Shown here piece by piece: positions 1 through 7,132 of a stretch of 12,668 nucleotides of DNA (position 1 is its first letter; each line of letters begins with the position of its first letter). Source of the stretch: an uncultured Chloroflexaceae bacterium (lineage in GTDB: Bacteria; Chloroflexota; Chloroflexia; Chloroflexales; Chloroflexaceae); the NCBI GenBank assembly GCA_937141995.1, contig CAKZQX010000816.1, positions 1 to 12,668 of the forward strand, read 5' to 3'. The notes beneath the pieces are model-generated. The model was not told the DNA's origin. It did not search any database and saw only the letters and a program-made list of their open reading frames with translations. The position numbers and the translations under genes are program-made.

Positions 1-67
1 CGACCCGTACCTCTACGTATATGATTTCGTATACATGATAGTATTAGAGTTCGGCGTCAATCGGCAG

Positions 68-110
68 CCAGGCAGAGCAATGCCTGGTCGTCCACGGTAT
101 GCAATGGACG
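68..110 (-). terminator. Two adjacent small stem-loops after kaiC (possible terminator or mRNA 3' end)
   Basis: Two perfect inverted repeats start just past the kaiC stop codon. The first is CCAGGCA (68-74) with TGCCTGG (81-87), a 7-bp stem with a 6-nt loop. The second is CGTCCA (89-94) with TGGACG (105-110), a 6-bp stem with a 10-nt loop. Neither is followed by a T-run in the direction of kaiC transcription, so this is not a textbook intrinsic terminator. The position directly after the last gene fits a transcript end or a stabilising 3' structure. Positions 1-67 hold nothing else recognisable. Confidence 0.3.
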
Positions 111-111
111 G

Positions 112-1656
112 TTACATCTCTTTGCTATCCTCTTCATCTTCGGTAAACAGGCTGTTAATCCGATCCATTTCGGCCGGCGCAACATGCACAAAGTTGCCGG
201 ACAGGATACCGGAAATATTGCGGAACGGCTTGCCGATATGCATCCCACCGCCATCGATCATAAACTCACGGATCTCTTTATCATGCATCGAACCGCGCAT
301 CTTCAGCACGGTAATACCCCGGCGCATCTCGCCATAAATCTCGACATACCGCAGCAGAATAATCGAGTCGGTTGTGGTCGAAATATGCGCCTCAGTAATT
401 GATGTACCACCGAGCAGCGTCGGGGTGGTTGAGGTAAACAACCCGGCCAGTTCCCGATGTTTGATGAACGAGGTCAGGCTGATCACAAACTCGCGGAACC
501 CTTTCATCGTCGAGACCCGTTCCAGCGCTGAGAGACTGTCAACCGCCACCCGATTGGGCTCAAACTCCTCAATAGTCTGCTTCATGCGGATAAGGTGATC
601 CTCAATGCCGGTGGTTTCGGGGTACTCACAGACTACCCGGAGCTTGCCTTCACGCTCCATCTGCTCAAAATCCACGCCCCACCCGACCGCGTTGCGGAAG
701 AGTTGCTCGCGGCTCTCCTCAAAGGCAAAGAGCAGACAGCGCTCATCATTCATTGCGCCCCCGGCCATAAAACTCGTTACCATCAGCGTTTTGCCGGTTC
801 CGGTAGCACCGGACACCAGCACGACCGAGTCACGGAAGAAGCCCCCGCCGCACATCTGGTCAAGCTCCTGGTTGCCCGAGGTAATCCGAATATCAGTCGA
901 TTTCTGCTTGAGTTCAATTGCCGAGAGCGGAATGATGACGAGTCCTTGCTCAGGCATAATGGTAAAGGGAAATTCGCCCTTCTGATGGTTGGTGCCACGA
1001 AACTTAAGAATCTCAACGGTGCGTCGGCGTTTCTCATCTTCCATCACATTTCGCAAAATGACCACATTGTCGGCAACAAACTCTTCAAAGCCATAGCGCG
1101 CAATATCACCATACTCCTCGGTACGCTCGGCGGTAATCACCGCCGTAACACCCATTGCCTTGAGTGCGGAGACCACGCGAAAAAGTTCGCGGCGCAGGGT
1201 ATTATTATCGGTAAACTGCGTGAAAATCGCGCCCAGGGAGTCCAGCGAAACCCGCCGGGCATCGACCCGGCGTACGGCATTTTCAATGCGTGCCAGCAAG
1301 GCCCCCAGATCATATTCACCAATCACAATTGGCTCAGTTCCCGGTTGGGGCGACGCATCAACGAAAGCCCATTTGCCCTCTTTTTCCCACTGCTGAATAT
1401 CCCAGCCAAAACCCAGCATATTTCGGCGGATATCATTGGTTCCTTCTTCGAAGGTTACAAAAACGCCGCCCTCATTGCCCTGACGAATCCCCTCAGCCAG
1501 GAACTGGCTGGCAAAGACAGTTTTCGCGCTACCGGCCGTACCTGAGATCAAGGTGGTACGGCCGCATGGTAGACCGCCCAGCGATATTAATTCAAAGCCA
1601 GGAATATGTGTTGGCAGCTTCTCAATATGGTTTTTCTCTCTCTTATCAAGGGTCAT
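112..1656 (-). CDS. kaiC: Circadian clock protein KaiC (double-RecA ATPase/autokinase)
   Basis: KaiC is the central clock protein: a hexameric ATPase that phosphorylates and dephosphorylates itself. At 514 residues it is close to the 519 of Synechococcus elongatus KaiC. The CI domain has a Walker A at residues 39-46 (GTAGSAKT) and TFEE at 68-71. The CII domain has GATGTGKT at 283-290 and FEES at 312-315. The phosphorylation segment reads SITEAHISTTTD, so S426 and T427 match the cyanobacterial S431/T432 pair and T421 matches T426. A C-terminal tail of about 30 residues follows, the region that binds KaiA in cyanobacteria; it ends acidic and differs in sequence. In the CI Walker A the usual Gly before Lys45 is Ala44. 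The start has an AGGAG six bases upstream. It lies 32 bp after kaiB and is probably cotranscribed with it. Family assignment is very secure; rhythmic activity is inferred. Confidence 0.97.
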   Translation of the reverse strand: MTLDKREKNHIEKLPTHIPGFELISLGGLPCGRTTLISGTAGSAKTVFASQFLAEGIRQGNEGGVFVTFEEGTNDIRRNMLGFGWDIQQWEKEGKWAFVDASPQPGTEPIVIGEYDLGALLARIENAVRRVDARRVSLDSLGAIFTQFTDNNTLRRELFRVVSALKAMGVTAVITAERTEEYGDIARYGFEEFVADNVVILRNVMEDEKRRRTVEILKFRGTNHQKGEFPFTIMPEQGLVIIPLSAIELKQKSTDIRITSGNQELDQMCGGGFFRDSVVLVSGATGTGKTLMVTSFMAGGAMNDERCLLFAFEESREQLFRNAVGWGVDFEQMEREGKLRVVCEYPETTGIEDHLIRMKQTIEEFEPNRVAVDSLSALERVSTMKGFREFVISLTSFIKHRELAGLFTSTTPTLLGGTSITEAHISTTTDSIILLRYVEIYGEMRRGITVLKMRGSMHDKEIREFMIDGGGMHIGKPFRNISGILSGNFVHVAPAEMDRINSLFTEDEEDSKEM

Positions 1657-1688
1657 TTATTACTCCTGACCTACAACAACAGTACAAG

Positions 1689-1967
1689 TTAGGTAGAACG
1701 ACGCAACTCCAGACCCAAGAGCACCTTCTCGGTATCGGAGAGATCACCAATGATCCGTCGCAGTGGCGGCGGTAACTCCTTAATCAGCGTTGGCGTCGCC
1801 AGGATTTTCTCATCCTCGGCCAGTTGGGGACGCTCCAGAACATCGATAATTACCATCTGGTACTGTCCGTCCAATTCATCCTCGCAGATGCGGCGCAAGT
1901 TTTCAATGGCGCGTTCCGATTTTGGCGTCTGTCCGGTAATATACAACCTGAGAATATACTTATTCAT
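1689..1967 (-). CDS. kaiB: Circadian clock protein KaiB
   Basis: KaiB is a small thioredoxin-like, fold-switching protein that binds the KaiC CI ring during the dephosphorylation phase. The 92-residue product shows the family signature from end to end: LYITGQTP near the N-terminus, [21 protein letters not shown] in the middle, then [14 protein letters not shown] and EKVLLGLEL. The ATG at 1967 is chosen because a strong AAGGAGGAGG lies just upstream and the resulting N-terminus (MNKYILRLY) is like other KaiB proteins. The reading frame stays open to 2072, but that extension lies inside the upstream gene and does not look like KaiB. The protein ends in ELRRST and so lacks the acidic C-terminal tail of cyanobacterial KaiB. 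It overlaps the receiver/KaiA-like gene by 8 nt, which suggests translational coupling, and kaiC follows 32 bp later. Confidence 0.97.
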   Translation of the reverse strand: MNKYILRLYITGQTPKSERAIENLRRICEDELDGQYQMVIIDVLERPQLAEDEKILATPTLIKELPPPLRRIIGDLSDTEKVLLGLELRRST

Positions 1968-2859
1968 GCCCCTCCTCCTTCCTGGTTTTCTTCTTGGGAA
2001 CTGTCGGGGCCCGCGTACTGATACCCAGGGCATAATTGCGGTAGTACGACACCAGATATCCCATAAGTTCAAGGACCATCAAGCGACCTTCTTCAACATA
2101 CGCCTGTACTTTTTGCGGGGCAGCATTTGTCGTTTTCCGTTTCAGTGCCGTACTATGCATCTTGACCACATCGCGCGGGCTGGCTTTGAGGAAGCCTAAC
2201 TGCTCGGCAATCAAGCGTAAATCCTCGGATAATTCATAATCGACCTTGTAAGTCCGTTGTTCCAGCGCAATATCCAGCAGATTGCCGTAGCGCTGCACCA
2301 GTTCGTTAAAGAGATCCGGCAGCGACTCACGCAGAGGAGTGGCCCCAAACAGGCGCGAGGTCACAGTGGTATTCACCGGCTGCGATAGATGTTCCAGCGA
2401 GCGAAACTCGCGCTCATGCTGCTCATCGCGCCGCGCCTGTTCCAACTCTACCTGCATCCGGTGCCGTTCAATGGCGTAGCGGATTGAACGGATGAGCAGC
2501 GTTGTATGGATCGCCTCTTTCACAAGATAATCCTGTGCGCCCATCTGTACCAGTTTGATGGCAAAGTTCTCATCCTCGACATCGGTCATGACAATAACCG
2601 GCACATCGGGAGCCTGCTCATGTATTTTAACAAACGGTTCAATATGCTGGCTGTCAGGCAGTTGCAGATCGAGTAACGCCAGGTCAAAGGCGTGATCCGC
2701 CAGATGCTGAAGCGCTGTGTGCAGATCTTCGGCAATTGTGACTGCAAAGTGGAGATGCGTGGTTTCTTCTCCCCCCGCAAGCATAGACTCCAGACGTTGC
2801 ACATCCCCTGGATCGTTTTCGATCAACAGAATAGACACGGTAGAATTGGATTTCATCAT
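1960..2859 (-). CDS. Response-regulator receiver fused to a KaiA/RsbU-like helical domain (candidate KaiA-type clock component)
   Basis: This 299-residue soluble protein has two parts. Residues 8-130 are a receiver domain with phosphoacceptor D64 (LLDLQLPD), T92 and K114. The acidic pocket reads E14-N15-D16, so the residue matching CheY Asp13 is Asn. A charged helix (about 130-155) links to residues 175-280, which resemble the four-helix KaiA C-terminal/RsbU N-terminal domain. Compared from memory, LFNELVQRY matches the first helix, PRDVVKMH matches SRVLEIH of KaiA, and [17 protein letters not shown] matches RLTLIDVIAHLCEMYRR. Synechocystis KaiA3 has a similar receiver-plus-KaiA layout. The KaiA surface His near position 270 is Tyr268 here, as in RsbU, so an RsbU-type partner domain remains possible. 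The tail is Lys/Arg-rich. Two ATGs (2859, 2856) are possible and neither has a Shine-Dalgarno sequence. Its 3' end overlaps kaiB, giving the gene order of kaiABC. The receiver is certain; the KaiA role is inferred. Confidence 0.85.
   Translation of the reverse strand: MMKSNSTVSILLIENDPGDVQRLESMLAGGEETTHLHFAVTIAEDLHTALQHLADHAFDLALLDLQLPDSQHIEPFVKIHEQAPDVPVIVMTDVEDENFAIKLVQMGAQDYLVKEAIHTTLLIRSIRYAIERHRMQVELEQARRDEQHEREFRSLEHLSQPVNTTVTSRLFGATPLRESLPDLFNELVQRYGNLLDIALEQRTYKVDYELSEDLRLIAEQLGFLKASPRDVVKMHSTALKRKTTNAAPQKVQAYVEEGRLMVLELMGYLVSYYRNYALGISTRAPTVPKKKTRKEEGHE
1971..1980 (-). promoter_or_regulatory. Strong ribosome binding site deciding the kaiB start
   Basis: On the minus strand this reads AAGGAGGAGG and ends three bases before the ATG at 1967. 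It lies inside the last codons of the preceding gene. It is the strongest Shine-Dalgarno sequence in the clock part of the cluster and supports the 92-residue form of KaiB over longer in-frame readings. Confidence 0.8.
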
Positions 2860-2866
2860 GGTTAAA

Positions 2867-2872
2867 ATAGTA
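2867..2872 (-). promoter_or_regulatory. Possible -10 element for a leaderless receiver/KaiA-like mRNA
   Basis: The 35-bp gap before this gene is AT-rich and has no Shine-Dalgarno sequence. On the minus strand TACTAT ends 7 nt before the ATG at 2859, the spacing expected if transcription starts at the start codon. There is no good -35 at normal spacing (TAGACA lies only 12 nt upstream). This is a weak call and simple cotranscription with the kinase gene is equally possible. Confidence 0.25.
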
Positions 2873-2894
2873 ATATGACTTTGCTGTCTAATAA

Positions 2895-4400
2895 TTAAAT
2901 AGAATTCATGCGCGATCGCAAGTGTGAATTTACTGGGATAGTAAAATAAAATGTAGCTCCTTGTCCGGATTCTCCTTTTACCCAGATATGCCCACCGTGT
3001 CGCTCAATAATCTTTTTGCAGATCGATAACCCGATCCCGGTACCAAGATACTGTTCCCGCCCATGTAACCGCTGAAAAATAACAAAAATACGCTCGGCAT
3101 ACTCTGGATCAAGCCCGATGCCATTATCGCTAACCGAGAAAACCCACTCATCACCCTTGCGTTCGGCGGAAACATGAATATGGAGTGGTACCGTACTCCG
3201 AAATTTTATTGCATTTCCTAGTAAGTTCTGAAATACCTGCCCTAACTGGGCCGGATCGGCTATGACCATCGGCAGGGGATCACGCGTGATTTCCGCGTTG
3301 CTTTCGCCCAATGCTGCCTGTAAATCAAGCAGTGTCTGTTCAAAGATAGCTTCACAATCCGTTGGTTCAAACTCCCGTCCCCGGATCCCTACCCGCGCAT
3401 AGGTCAGCAGATCATTGATCAACTGCTGCATGCGCAGGACACCGTCAACTGCGTACTCGATAAACTCATCGGCATCGCTATCCAGTTTTCCCTGGTAGCG
3501 CCGCGCCAGTAACTGGGTATAACTGGCAACCATCCGCAAGGGCTCTTGCAGATCATGGGAGGCAACATAGGCAAACTGCTCCAGTTCGGAGTTCGAGCGG
3601 GCCAGTTCCTCCAATCGGTGTGCCAGTTCTTCTTCAACGCGCTTTCGTCGGGTAATATCCTGGATCTGGACGACCGCATAGAGCGGTTGTTTCCGAATGT
3701 TGCGTACCAGGGAGGCACTGCTCTGTACCCAGATCTCCTGCCCCAACTTATGGATGTAACGCTTTTCAAGATGGTAATAGTTTGTTTCACCCGCCAGCAG
3801 ATGGTAAAACAGTCCCAGATCCGTCTGCAAATCGTCGGGATGCGTAATATCCTGAAAACTCATTGCCAGCAGTTCATCGCGCCCATAACCGACGATCTCA
3901 CATACGGCATCATTCACTTCCATCCAGCGACCATCGGTGGCAACCATCGCCATCCCAATCGCAGCATGATCAAATGCGCCCCGGAAACGCGCTTCACTCT
4001 CGCGCAACGCCTCTTCCGCCGACTTGCGTTCAATCGCATAGCGAATCACTCGTGCAATGATGCGCCCATCAACCTGGCCCTTGACCAGATAGTCCTGCGC
4101 ACCCTGACGCACTGCTTCCAGCGCGATGGTTTCATCATCCAGACCACTCAACACTACCGCCGGCAGGGCCGGGGCATGGGTGTTGACGGCAATAAAAGTA
4201 TCTAACCCGTGGCTGTCCGGCAACGACAGATCCAGCAACACGACATCGATGCCTCCCAGGGCCAGGCGCTCGAGTCCGGTTTGTAGACGTTCGACCCACT
4301 CCAGGGTATAGACGTACGACTTTTCTTCGGAGAGCAATTCCTGGAGCAGATCGGCATCGCCGGGATCATCCTCGATCAGGAGCATTCTGACTGGTTGCAT
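2895..4400 (-). CDS. Histidine kinase with N-terminal receiver and one PAS domain
   Basis: This is a cytosolic sensor kinase of 501 residues with no membrane segments. The order is receiver (about 4-122; acidic E10-D11-D12, phosphoacceptor D57, S85, K107), PAS/PAC (about 134-254, with THPDD and the HLEKRYIHKLG stretch), a short coiled coil, a HisKA domain with phosphorylated H282 in SHDLQEPLR, and an HATPase_c domain with N396 in NAIKF, DNGIG at 425-429 and GTGIG at 453-457. All catalytic motifs are intact. The kinase core is of the kind usually partnered with Rcp1-like receivers, and such a gene lies 19 bp upstream. The PAS and kinase parts are closely paralogous to those of the kinase at 5111-7024. 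No Shine-Dalgarno sequence precedes the ATG; a -10-like TATGAT sits 6 nt before it. It may feed signals into the following receiver/KaiA-like protein, which is inference. The ligand is unknown. Confidence 0.93.
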   Translation of the reverse strand: MQPVRMLLIEDDPGDADLLQELLSEEKSYVYTLEWVERLQTGLERLALGGIDVVLLDLSLPDSHGLDTFIAVNTHAPALPAVVLSGLDDETIALEAVRQGAQDYLVKGQVDGRIIARVIRYAIERKSAEEALRESEARFRGAFDHAAIGMAMVATDGRWMEVNDAVCEIVGYGRDELLAMSFQDITHPDDLQTDLGLFYHLLAGETNYYHLEKRYIHKLGQEIWVQSSASLVRNIRKQPLYAVVQIQDITRRKRVEEELAHRLEELARSNSELEQFAYVASHDLQEPLRMVASYTQLLARRYQGKLDSDADEFIEYAVDGVLRMQQLINDLLTYARVGIRGREFEPTDCEAIFEQTLLDLQAALGESNAEITRDPLPMVIADPAQLGQVFQNLLGNAIKFRSTVPLHIHVSAERKGDEWVFSVSDNGIGLDPEYAERIFVIFQRLHGREQYLGTGIGLSICKKIIERHGGHIWVKGESGQGATFYFTIPVNSHLRSRMNSI

Positions 4401-4406
4401 AGCTAC

Positions 4407-4434
4407 ATCATATCATATATTACTCTGATGGCAG
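4407..4434 (-). promoter_or_regulatory. Candidate internal promoter giving a leaderless kinase mRNA
   Basis: On the minus strand CTGCCA (4434-4429, 4 of 6 matches to the -35 consensus), a 16-bp spacer and TATGAT (4412-4407, 5 of 6 matches to the -10 consensus) end 6 nt before the ATG at 4400. Transcription would begin at or very near the start codon. The gene has no Shine-Dalgarno sequence, which agrees with leaderless translation. The element overlaps the end of the preceding receiver gene. Confidence 0.4.
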
Positions 4435-4854
4435 TTTGACGACAGTAAACCAGAAGTCCTCAATAGAGCGCACAACTTTGGAGAACTCCTCAAACCCGAC
4501 CGGCTTGGTCACATAGCAGTTGCCGCCCAGTCCATAGATATCGAGGATATCGGCATTTGCCTGTGAGGTGGTCAGGATTACGACTGGAATTGTCCGCAAA
4601 ACCGGGTCGTTCTTTAACACCCGCAGCACTTCACGCCCGTCTTTTCGGGGTAGATGCAGATCGAGCAGGATCAGATCAGGGCGCACGGCATCGGTGTACG
4701 GCTCCGCCTTATGTAAATAGTTGATGGCTGCTTCGCCATCTTCAACGATGGTGAGGTTAACCATCATTTTCGCTTCTTTTAGTGCCTCGCGGGTCAGATC
4801 GGCATCGCCGGGATCATCTTCAACCAGGAGTACATCAAATGGTTTTCCCAACAT
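4420..4854 (-). CDS. Single-domain response regulator (Rcp1/CheY-like)
   Basis: This 144-residue stand-alone receiver has E12-D13-D14, phosphoacceptor D65 in [14 protein letters not shown]95/T96 and K117. There is no output domain. The LPRKDG stretch, the insertion before it and the C-terminal FWFTVVKLP are typical of the Rcp1 group, which takes phosphate from phytochrome-like histidine kinases. AAGGTG seven bases before the ATG serves as ribosome binding site. It sits between the two histidine kinase genes and could relay phosphate from either. It is paralogous to the receiver at 9807-10253 (shared LPRKDGR core and FWxTVVKLP end). A 256-bp gap with a palindrome upstream suggests its own promoter. 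Confidence 0.95.
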   Translation of the reverse strand: MLGKPFDVLLVEDDPGDADLTREALKEAKMMVNLTIVEDGEAAINYLHKAEPYTDAVRPDLILLDLHLPRKDGREVLRVLKNDPVLRTIPVVILTTSQANADILDIYGLGGNCYVTKPVGFEEFSKVVRSIEDFWFTVVKLPSE

Positions 4855-4874
4855 CCCCTCGCACCTTGATTAGT

Positions 4875-4901
4875 ATGAACATACCAATGTTCATGAATAT
4901 A
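4875..4901 (-). promoter_or_regulatory. Palindromic operator-like site with adjoining -10 box upstream of the receiver gene
   Basis: A perfect inverted repeat ATGAACAT-ACCA-ATGTTCAT spans 4875-4894, 20 bp before the receiver start codon. A second, overlapping palindrome GTATG-AA-CATAC lies at 4873-4884. On the minus strand a TATATT (4901-4896) directly precedes the palindrome, so a transcript starting from it would begin inside the repeat. The -35 region is poor. This is the usual arrangement for a repressor operator over a start site; a short 5' hairpin is the alternative. Elsewhere in the 4855-5110 gap there is a 7-bp repeat AACTTTT (4991-4997) with AAAAGTT (5011-5017), after the end of the three-PAS kinase gene and without a following T-run. 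Confidence 0.45.
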
Positions 4902-5110
4902 ACGTACGCGGTCGGTTCTAACCCGGTCAGTTGCCTGGATGAACGACCCGACTCGCCGGCGGCAGCATAGTGCTTGTTTCCGTCTTTCCAAACTTTTTAA
5001 CCGGAGGCCGAAAAGTTCGGAAGAAAGCTGTCCTGTGCCCCCCTACCGGCGGCAAAATCCCCACCGCTGGATGGACCCGCGTACATTGTGTTATTGCGAA
5101 AGCTCGTTTT

Positions 5111-7024
5111 CTAGTCCGCCGGGAGCGTAAAATAAAACGTTGAACCCTGCTCTGGCTGCGATTCCATCCAGATCTGCCCGCCATGCCGTTCTACAATTTT
5201 CTTACAGATTGCCAGACCGATTCCCGTCCCCGGATATTCGGTGCGCGTATGCAACCGCTGAAACACCACAAAGATACGTTCGGCATGTTCAGGGTCAACC
5301 CCAATACCGTTATCGTGTACCGCGATGATCCACTCATCAGCGCGGCGCTCAGCGGAAATATGAACCCGGGGTGGCGCAGTCCCATGAAATTTGATGGCAT
5401 TGGTAATCAGGTTTTGCAGCAACTGCGCAATATGCCGGGGATTGCCCATCACCACCGGCAGTTCATCGCAGGTGATCTCGGCCTGACTATCCCGGATTGT
5501 CCGTGCGAGATCGTTGAAGATCCCTTCCATGATGTGCGCAAGTTCAACTTTTTCCAGGGTCAGATCGGTTGTCCGACCCACCCGCGAGTAGGTCAGCAGG
5601 TCGTTGATCAACTGCTGCATACGGGTTGCGCCATCAACGATGTAGCCGATAAACTTATCGGCACTGGGATCGAGTTTCCCCTGGTAGCGCCGCGCCAGTA
5701 ACTCTGTATAACTGGCTATCTTGCGCAACGGCTCCTGGAGATCATGTGAGGCGATATAGGCGAACTGCTCCAATTCGGCATTGGAGTGTGCCAGTTCGGC
5801 TACCCGGCGCGCGAGTTCTTGCCGGGCATGTTTATGCTGTGTAATATTCTGGGCCTGTACCACCGCATATAGGGGCTGATTCTGTTCATCACACACCAGC
5901 GCAACGCTTAACAATACCCAGACGATATGCCCCTGCCGGTGAATATAGCGCTTTTCCAGGTGAAAGTAGAGCGACTCGCCTGCAAGTAACGCGCGCATAT
6001 GGCCGACGCTGGGATCAAGGTCATCAGGATGGGTAATCGACTGAAATTCCATTGTCAACAACTCGGCCTCGGAATAGCCGACAAGCTCACAAAAGGCCGG
6101 GTTCACCTTGAGCCAGCGCCCATTTGGCGAGACCAGGGTCATCCCGATGGAGGCATAATCGAAGGCCCGGTGGAAGCGCTCTTCGCTCTCGCGCAGGGCC
6201 AACTCGGCATATTTCCAGTCGGTGACATCATACCCTTCCAGAATCAGCGTGGTAATCTGCCCGGCGGCATCGTGGAGCGGTTTAACCGAGAAGTCGAAGA
6301 TCCGCAGGTCGCCGGCTCCCACCGGCATATCAACCTCGCACTGGGCCGGTGTCCCCTGGGCAGCCTGACGAATTGTAGCCCTGAGGCGTTGCTGTACCTC
6401 GGGCGAATGGCTCCACCAGGGCGTCTCCCAGAAGGGACGATTGAGCATTTCAGCATGGGGAAGCGCATAAAAACTTAGCGCTGTCTGGTTAATCTCCAGT
6501 AGCGTGCCGTCAGAATTGAGTAGACCGATAAACTGGAGCGACTGATCGAACATTGTGCGAAAGCGCTGTTCGCGCTCGCGGAGACTCCTCTCGGCCTGTT
6601 TGCGGTCCGTGATATCCTGTATCTGGACAAATAGCGCCTGGGGGTCGCCGCGCGTATCGCGGATGAGCGCCACACTCATCAGGGTCCAGATTGGATGCCC
6701 CAGTTTATGCAAAAAGCGCTGTTCCAGATGCTGCGTTTGCGTATGGACCTCATTTGCCGAGAGTTGCCGGATGGCCTCGTTACTCCGGCTCCAATCGTCG
6801 GGATGCGTGAGTGTTTGTAAGGTTGCCGAGAGTAGTTCGTGTTCGGCATAGCCGACGGTCCCGCACAGGGCGCAGTTGACCCGCAGCAGTCGGCCATCAA
6901 GCGCCACCAGCGCCGCGCCAATTGCTGCACAGTCAAACATACTCCGGAAGACTATATCGCCCTCAGGCGGTACCATTTCGGAATATTCGTGTCTGGAATG
7001 CCATCCTGCAATTCCTGTATCCAT
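5111..7024 (-). CDS. Multi-PAS sensor histidine kinase (three PAS domains)
   Basis: This is a soluble kinase of 637 residues counted from the ATG at 7024. Three PAS/PAC units follow one another at about 22-142, 152-272 and 280-400. PAS1 and PAS3 are alike (THPDD, then HLEQRFLHKLGH or HLEKRYIHRQGH), while PAS2 is divergent. Then come a HisKA domain with H427 in SHDLQEPLR and an HATPase_c domain with N542, DNGIG at 571-575 and GTGIG at 599-603. All catalytic motifs are intact and no membrane segment is seen. The frame is open to a TTG at 7084, but that has no ribosome binding site; the ATG at 7024 has AGAAGG 11 nt upstream. PAS3 and the kinase core are paralogous to the kinase at 2895-4400. It follows the GH57 gene after about 108 bp. 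What the PAS domains sense cannot be read from the sequence. Confidence 0.94.
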   Translation of the reverse strand: MDTGIAGWHSRHEYSEMVPPEGDIVFRSMFDCAAIGAALVALDGRLLRVNCALCGTVGYAEHELLSATLQTLTHPDDWSRSNEAIRQLSANEVHTQTQHLEQRFLHKLGHPIWTLMSVALIRDTRGDPQALFVQIQDITDRKQAERSLREREQRFRTMFDQSLQFIGLLNSDGTLLEINQTALSFYALPHAEMLNRPFWETPWWSHSPEVQQRLRATIRQAAQGTPAQCEVDMPVGAGDLRIFDFSVKPLHDAAGQITTLILEGYDVTDWKYAELALRESEERFHRAFDYASIGMTLVSPNGRWLKVNPAFCELVGYSEAELLTMEFQSITHPDDLDPSVGHMRALLAGESLYFHLEKRYIHRQGHIVWVLLSVALVCDEQNQPLYAVVQAQNITQHKHARQELARRVAELAHSNAELEQFAYIASHDLQEPLRKIASYTELLARRYQGKLDPSADKFIGYIVDGATRMQQLINDLLTYSRVGRTTDLTLEKVELAHIMEGIFNDLARTIRDSQAEITCDELPVVMGNPRHIAQLLQNLITNAIKFHGTAPPRVHISAERRADEWIIAVHDNGIGVDPEHAERIFVVFQRLHTRTEYPGTGIGLAICKKIVERHGGQIWMESQPEQGSTFYFTLPAD

Positions 7025-7132
7025 CGGTTTGTTTGCCTTCTGTTGAACGAACCCGCTACCTGCACCTGATGCATTGTTCCACAAAGCGGAGTTACCGGAG
7101 ATACTGCGGAGAGTATTCCTGGCCTGCGCGCG

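Noticed and set aside
595..1545. Long open frame of 316 codons on the plus strand
   Set aside because: It lies wholly antisense to kaiC, its translation resembles no known family, and it has no convincing ribosome binding site. It is a by-product of kaiC codon use.
1689..2072. Longer 127-residue form of KaiB
   Set aside because: The extra 35 residues overlap the upstream gene and are unlike KaiB. The ATG at 1967 has a strong ribosome binding site and gives a normal N-terminus.
3546..4205. Open frame of 219 codons on the plus strand
   Set aside because: It is antisense to the receiver-PAS kinase and has no recognisable domain.
4877..4892. LexA/SOS box
   Set aside because: GAAC and GTTC are present, but 8 bp apart, not the 4 bp of the Gram-positive type box, and no DNA-repair gene is adjacent.
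7025..7084. N-terminal extension of the three-PAS kinase to the TTG at 7084
   Set aside because: TTG without a ribosome binding site, and the added 20 residues look unstructured. The ATG at 7024 is preferred, though not proven.
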